A DNA stretch of 64,000 bases from assembly GCA_009760855.2 (NCBI GenBank), contig WPIO01000063.1, positions 1,106,001 to 1,170,000 on the forward strand, written 5' to 3'. A program made the translations under genes and the position numbers. Positions 58,171-64,000 of the stretch are shown here, one piece after another. Each line of letters opens with the position of its first letter. Position 1 is the stretch's first letter. This stretch comes from Cristatella mucedo. Taxonomy: Eukaryota; Bryozoa; Phylactolaemata; Cristatellidae. The notes below the pieces were generated by a model, which was not told the origin of the DNA, searched no databases, and saw nothing but the letters and a program-made list of their open reading frames with translations.

Positions 58171-59134
58171 TCATCCATGTTATTAGTCAATGACCAAGTG
58201 ATCAAAGACTAATTTTCCCGACACTTAGGATCGAATGCACTGTATGCAAGGCAAGCATTCAGTTCAAGTGATCAGCGACTAATAACGTGCACGATTCTTT
58301 CTTTTACTTCCTTTGCAGGAAAAGTGCATAGAACGAAACTCGGTTTTTTGGCGCTATTCTAGGCTGTAGCATTGGGCTATTTGATGAAAATCTCTAGAGC
58401 AAGCGGTGACAGACAGTCTAGTCCTTTGCCATCGCTCGCTCTCATGGAGAATTCCACAATGAACTTACCTGAGACGCTTTTGAAATCGCAGTATCAGCTC
58501 TCGAACGTAAAAGTATTTTGACGGTCTAGATCGGCTCTCGATAAGCAGCTTCTCCTGATCGCTCCAGATCGACTGGACCTGAGCCGACTTGTGGGCTCTG
58601 TCTGCCAACTATTGGATGCCCAAGTACCGATTGCAATGATCATGACTCAAGATTTGAACGATGAACCTACAATTGGCCGAACCCCTCGCCGGGGGGGGGG
58701 GGCGCAATGCCCCTTTTAAAATGGGGGGGGGGAGAGGGTGGCCCAGAAAAGAGCACCAAGAAACGGCAGCACTTCAGCAGCTCATGCCGACACCTGAAGG
58801 CAGCGAGTGAGTCGGCACTGTTAAGCCAACCGACTGAGCACTATTTATTTCACCTGAGAAAGTAGCCTGCCGAAGTTCACCGAACAGTTCACCAAGCTGC
58901 GCGAGGGTAAAGCTGTGGAAGGAAATTCTACGATGCTGGACGCTCGTGCGGTCGAATCGCTACCTTCTCTATCAACACCGACGAGTGCGGTCGCGTACAA
59001 CGTGAGGAAAGTAGAGAAGACTGGGAGCCCTGAAAATGCTTCTCGGTCAAACCGGCCCGCACTAGCGCTACCTCCGGGCGGGAAATCGCCAGCCTAAAGT
59101 TGCAGCCTTTAAAGGACCCGCTTTGCTTGGGCAC

Positions 59135-59170
59135 ACGCTCGTGCTCAAAGTCTGCGAAGAGCACGAGCGT
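59135..59170. other. Perfect 12-bp inverted repeat
   Basis: ACGCTCGTGCTC, 12-base spacer, GAGCACGAGCGT. Exact complement. No open gene around it; a U-rich tract does not follow, so it is not an obvious terminator. Confidence 0.8.
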
Positions 59171-61270
59171 CTGCGAGACGAGTGACGCAGCGACGCCGTC
59201 GGACGACGATTGGATGAGGCTCATCCAATAACTTTTTAAAGTCTATAAGAACGTCTTAACTTTCGAGTCACAAAGAGAAACCGGCTTCTGCCAGCGAAGA
59301 ATAGGCTAGGCCGTTTAAAGTGGGGCCGCCGCTCGGATCCACTAGACTGCCGACGTCTGGCGTATAGAGCTGTGTGAAATAATGAAAGCAAATTTTCGGG
59401 CTCTTTTCGAAATGCAAGAGAAGGCTTTACATGCGTCGACGATCCAACGAAACCCACTCGACCGAATGCTTTCAGCCAACTGTCAAATACGGGGAGGGAA
59501 AATGTGTCACGGTCTCTGAGGGGATACTACAGCAAAAAAGGTGTCGGAGTCTTGCATGGCAAGCCAGGCGACCATGTGACCCACGATGACGAAATTATTC
59601 AGACCTTCTTCAAACCGTCGGACTCTGCGCCAGTGAGATGGCACGTTACGGCTGGTATTTTCCAACACTAAATCGACTCAAAACACTTTGCCTCCAAAGT
59701 CAGGCGTTTTTAACAACAATTTCTATTATTTTGGTGCTAGGCTGCTGTGACGACTATAGACTAGCCAAGTCAGTCTCTTGAGTTGCTGGTTGAGTTCGAG
59801 CAAGGTTTACGGCAACTGGCTGTCCGCATTCAATCCGCCGTCGATGCACGTTTGAATACTTGCAATGATACGGGCTAACGGGCATACCGGCTACTTTTTG
59901 CAGGTGTTTGATAAGCTCCATGCCTGAGTGGGTCCGACAGGTCGTTTTGCAAGTAAGGGAGGCGTCACGTCATATTGAACAAATAAATCAAGATACGTGA
60001 TACCAAGGGAACTTTTTGTAATAAGAACCAGTTCGCATAATTGTTGTGACACTCCCGACATTTTCTCAAAATGCAGGCGGGTAGGCAGCCATGATGGCGG
60101 CTGCCCCAGCCGTCCAAATACTTTTGCGTTTGAGTATAATATAATGCAGTATGTAGGGTAACTGTAAGCCGGGCTCATTCCGGGATGCACGAATTAAAGC
60201 ACACAAACAGAAGCCGAAGTAGCCCGTATGAAATATTTTGGCATTATGACTTAACCTTGACCTTGACAGTGGCAGCCGCTCGCTGCGGGGCTAGGCGTTC
60301 ATTGAGTGGCGCGGTTGCCTGCACGCTCCGCCCAGCTCGACACGATCTTGACCTACTTTTGCGCTCGCAGCGAAGCGTACGTCCACTTCTCGCTTAGCGC
60401 GCATGGCTAGTTTTGCAGTCACCTAGGCGACAGAGCCGATAGTCTGCAGGCTTCGCGAGACGGCCGCGGCTCGCTCGTGGCTCCTCCTCCAAAACGAGGC
60501 AAGCGGACGGATATCTTGCACCGTGGGCACGATATTTGGGCCTCGGAAAACCCAGATGCCAATTTCTATGCGGCCTCGATAGACTATACCCTTCCAATGA
60601 CTCTTCTTTAAGCAACGGACCAACCTGCGGCCACCCGTCTTGCATCTAATAAAAGTCCCGCTAGACGGCGCAGCGGCCGTCTTGAAACATCTTTTCATTC
60701 AAAGTAAAGTGGCAGAAATTAGAGCAGTGCCCTAAATGGCGTGCGAAAGTAGGGCGACGTTCCGCTTTGGTCACCCCGTCTGGTCGCCGCCGCGTAGCCA
60801 TTCCAAGGTGCCCTGAAGCTATTGACATTGACAATAACTGGCGGGCGTACATTTCCAAGGGACTGCGAGAATAAAGCACAACGTCGCACTGCGTTTCATG
60901 TTATGAGATTCTCTCATCGCTTTCTAAGTTTTTTCCCCCGACTGGTTTGCGTTTGTGCCCTTGAAATTTATATAATTAGCCAATATTCTGCAGATAATCG
61001 CGTAATGTGGCGCGTGGGTTAGTTTTGGCTATTGGTGGAGAGCCCTTTGATTTTCTTTTTTAAGTGATTCGAGCACATTGGATCGCCTCTCGCTTCTCTG
61101 AGAACGACGCCCAGCTGCCACGCTGTTATTTAAACTGTCGGAATTCGCCGCAGCGACCCGTGAGCTGAACACTTGAGCCTTGCAGACACTCGATCCTGGG
61201 TGGCGGCAGCTAGTTTCCTCAAGCTAGACAACGATACATGTAGCGAAGCTTCAGAATGCCGTTCGACACG

Positions 61271-62410
61271 CTCTGCTGCTCAGACCGCGGGACTGACTGG
61301 TCGGATGGGCACGTGCCTAACGTCGGTAAGGCCGTGCGTCAAAGCGGTTTGACGATGCAAATTCTGCCCATTGCAAGAGCAGGGGCTCCGCCAGCCTCCT
61401 CCTCCTCCTCCGGCCTCTAAGCAGGCCGCTCCGCCGCCGCCGCCGCCGCCGCCGCTTGGAGGCCAGAGAAGGCACGTCAGACAGAGGTCTCTCACCACGT
61501 CTCGCCACGTGAACCTGACCCATCCATTCGCGAGCGGCACTGGCGCCAGCGCTCTTCGCCAGCGCTCTCCGCCAGCGCTCCTCTCTGCGCCAGCGCTCCT
61601 CTTCGAAGAGCGGCGCTGTCGATCTGCGCCGGCGCTCTTCCTCTGCTGAGCACTCACTTCTAGCCGCGCGCGCAGAGCGGAGGAGGAGGAGCGCTGCGCT
61701 CAGTCGGTCAAGCGCCGCGAGCGCTGCGAGCTTGCGGCCTGCGTTCTGTCAGGACGCGCGAAGGCCGCCGCACGGCTCAGGGGTGGCCTCAGCCTGCGAG
61801 TGGCTCGCTGGGGTTCGGGTGAGGCTCAGCTGAGGCTCGCCGAGGCCTCAGGCCGGATGAGCCCCGGCGCCGGAGAACTCGGGCGCGCCGTCTGCTCGGT
61901 TTCCTTCCGCCCGTTTCATCGATGCGCGCTCGCGACGGCCGGGGCGGCGGACCGCCGCCGCGCGGCTCTCGTTGGCGGCCGATCGCGCGAGCTCGACGCG
62001 CACGCGCACGCCGCCCGCCGAGCGCGCGTGCGGCTCCGCGGCGCCCGGCGCCGGGGCTTTTGTTCGTGCGCTCGCCCGCAGGCGTGGCCAGCCCGGGCGG
62101 CGGTTTGTAACAATGGATTCGCTAAATGGTACGCAGCGGCCGCTGCGGCTCAGCCTTGGTAGAGCACGCGGCCCGCTGCGTCACTAGCAACGGCTTGTTA
62201 ATAGTCAGTCGCGCGGCCCGACCGAGCGGCCGTCGCCTACTGCTTGCCACACGCACTCGTCGCGCGGGCAGATGAGGAGGCGGACGAGGGGCGGGCGAGG
62301 GGCGAGGAGGGAGCGCGAGGCCGCCGCCGCCGCGTGCAGAGTCGAATTACGCGCTTCCAGAAAAAGGCTGGCATTCGTTTTAAAAGAATTGCAAGCATTT
62401 TGCAAAGGCG
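61271..62410. promoter_or_regulatory. CpG-rich block, possible promoter of an unseen gene
   Basis: Strongly GC- and CpG-rich compared with everything else in the window, including CCG repeats (61433-61456) and repeated CGCCAGCGCTC (61545-61600). Long frames in all phases are due to composition. Such blocks often mark promoters, and a gene may lie to either side, but no exon can be named. The direction is unknown. Confidence 0.35.
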
Positions 62411-62412
62411 AG

Positions 62413-62578
62413 GGCGACAAGGCTAAATGTTGCAGAGGAGAGAGGCGACGAGGCTAAATGTTGCAGAGGAGAGAGACGACGAGGCTAAATGTTGCAGAGG
62501 AGAGAGGCGACGAGGCTAAATGTTGCAGAGGAGAGAGGCGACGAGGCAAAATGTTGCAGAGGAGAGAGGCGACGAGGT
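62413..62578. repeat. 31-bp minisatellite, about 5 units
   Basis: Unit AGGCTAAATGTTGCAGAGGA followed by GAGAGGCGACG, repeated almost without change from about 62419; small variants are GACAAGG, GAGACGACG and GAGGCAAAATG. A unit of 31 is not a multiple of three, so the overlapping frames are not protein. Confidence 0.95.
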
Positions 62579-62642
62579 CGGCGGCGAACTTATTGCACTT
62601 ATTGGCAGCGATTCTATAGGGCTGTCACCAGCGGGATTGTTG

Positions 62643-62836
62643 GTGTGTGTGTGTGTGTGCGCGCGTGCATGCGTGCGCGCGCGTGTTTGTGCGCGTGCGC
62701 GCGCGTGTGTGTGTGTGTGCGCGTGTGTGTGTGCGTGTGTGTGCGTGCGTGCGTGTGCGCGTGTGCGCGTGTGTGCGCGTGTGTGTGCGTGTGTGTGCGC
62801 GCGTGTGCGTGTGTGTGCGTGCGTGTGCATGCGTTG
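62643..62836. repeat. Long (GT/GC) alternating tract
   Basis: Nearly 200 bases of alternating purine-pyrimidine (GTGTGTGTGCGCGCGTGC type). This composition favours Z-DNA. Overlapping frames are artefacts. Confidence 0.95.
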
Positions 62837-64000
62837 GTTGCCGTAGCAGGAAACGAAGTCACATTCTAGACCATTTATTTCGCCGCCGGCGATGAAGAAA
62901 AGAAGACGAGCTCCGATCGGGCCGGAGAGGCAGAGCAGGCACAAGAGGCAGCGTCCTCGCTTAGCCCGAGCGGCTCGAGGACAGTTCGCCTTGTCTGCCA
63001 TGACAAGACCGTCGTTGGCTCAGACACGTTTGATCTGTTACTGGTTGTTGACCTCACAGCTGGCCAAGCAATTGGATTGGTAGCCAGCGGGGGTGCCGAA
63101 CGGTCGTCGGCTTGCTAGACGCTAAGCGGGCAAATCGATCGATGTTGCGCTCTTTCGGATCTCGAGCTCCTCGCCGTCTCCGTGGGAGACCGTCCGAGCT
63201 TTGGAACTGTCCGTATATTTAACCGTTTGAGAAATCTCCGTTGGCTTACAAGCAGCAGCGGCGACCGACGGGTACTAGTCGTATCAAGTCGCCTAGAGAT
63301 CCTAGCGTAGAGCTTCGCAGTTCGTGTATACTCTGGCGCGAGACCTGCGAGTGAGTACTAATGGCGCGGTATATCTATTGGGGGCTCCGGCCCCTGCTCC
63401 CGCAAATGCACGGTAGACCTCCCGAGTTGCCGCCACTATTCCGAGTAGGGTGCTGCGAGGCTTTTGAGTTGAGAGAATAAAAACTATTGCATATAAAGTG
63501 TGCACCTCGCGGCTACGAGGGCTTGCCGGCGGCATCGCAGATTCAAGGTCACTCTCCAGGAAGGGCGAGCGTTTTTCTTTTGTAGACAGGGCACGAAAGC
63601 CGAGCGGCGCTACTCCGGCGCGCAAGTTCAGTGGTCCGTTTTCCGAGGGGCTCTCGTTTCTTTTAAGTGGAGGCGCGTCATTAAGACTTCTCTTTAAGGC
63701 GATTGTAAGAGGTCTGCCAATCGGAGCACTGCAGCCGGCTAAAAATATTAATAGATGGTATTTATAATGCAGGGTCTAAATAGAGGTGCGACTTTCTTTT
63801 GAGTATTTGGAAAGATGTTCCGCAATGACGCGTCTCCGCCACTGAGCTATAAACATTACGAAATTTCTTTACGATTTTACATCATTGCTAATGCGAACAG
63901 CTGAAATCGCAATGCGAGATCAAAGAACTGGTTTCGTAGAGGGGCAAGTGAGAGCTTCTGAGCAGACTTTGAAAAAAGTTGTCTACCTTGTACCGCATCG
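62837..64000. other. Right end of window, no gene recognised
   Basis: Mixed composition, short frames only, no domains, no repeat family matched. If the CpG-rich block is a promoter, this could be an intron or spacer. Confidence 0.4.

Larger units (their letters stand above)
57446..61270. other. Intergenic, no gene recognised
   Basis: Contains TGCTGCAA-like degenerate repeats (58060-58170), several G or C runs (57958, 58691, 58727) and a perfect inverted repeat (59135-59170). Open frames are short and show no domains. Confidence 0.5.

Noticed and set aside
61280-62187. Long Arg/Ala-rich frames in the CpG-rich block
   Set aside because: Open in most phases on both strands because stop codons are rare in such GC-rich DNA. 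No domain or conserved start is visible.
62489-63001. Cys/Val/Arg- or His/Thr-rich frames near 62.6 kb
   Set aside because: Produced by the GT/GC tract and the 31-bp minisatellite, whose unit length is not a multiple of three.

Overview
The window is animal genomic DNA. Genes are split by long GT-AG introns full of LINE and SINE copies. The best-supported content is one unusual receptor gene on the + strand and one housekeeping gene on the - strand. An invertebrate or early-branching metazoan is likely, because the kinase resembles insulin-receptor/Venus-kinase-receptor (VKR) kinases and the ligand domain resembles the GABA-B receptor type. A sponge is my guess, but no sequence feature proves it.

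Region 1 (about 1.4-35.8 kb, + strand) is a receptor tyrosine kinase gene that I could assemble from 18 exons with consistent splice phases (4166-35800), plus a candidate signal-peptide exon at 1409-1481. Read in order, the product has a bacterial-type glycine-betaine/choline substrate-binding (OpuAC-like) domain, a GABA-B-like Venus-flytrap (ANF_receptor) domain, one membrane helix, an insulin-receptor-like tyrosine kinase with all catalytic motifs and a YxxxYY activation loop, and a Ser/Pro-rich tail. The model is about 1487 residues. Known VKRs carry a single Venus flytrap, so the second N-terminal binding module makes this a probably undescribed architecture and the main finding. Both ectodomain modules are bounded by phase-1 introns, as expected for exon shuffling.

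Region 2 (35.8-44.3 kb) is intergenic and mostly LINE material, including a nearly complete but broken CR1/L2-like element at 39.7-43.1 kb.

Region 3 (44.4-49.6 kb, - strand) is a complete three-exon HGH1 homologue (374 residues, eEF2-folding co-factor family). Its 4-kb second intron holds LINEs nested in one another.

Region 4 (49.6-64 kb) has no gene I recognise. It contains a young truncated LINE at 50.2 kb, a decayed LINE endonuclease at 52.7-53.8 kb, tRNA-derived SINEs, a candidate first exon at 55.8 kb, and a CpG-rich stretch at 61.3-62.4 kb followed by a 31-bp minisatellite and a long GT/GC tract.

The repeats fall into two LINE families (LINE-1fam, ending in ATT repeats; LINE-2fam, ending in TACAT-like repeats), two tRNA-derived SINE families (A and B; B shares the LINE-1fam tail), one further dispersed repeat, and four long CT tracts. 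These family names are mine and used only in this annotation. 'LINE-1fam' does not mean mammalian L1.
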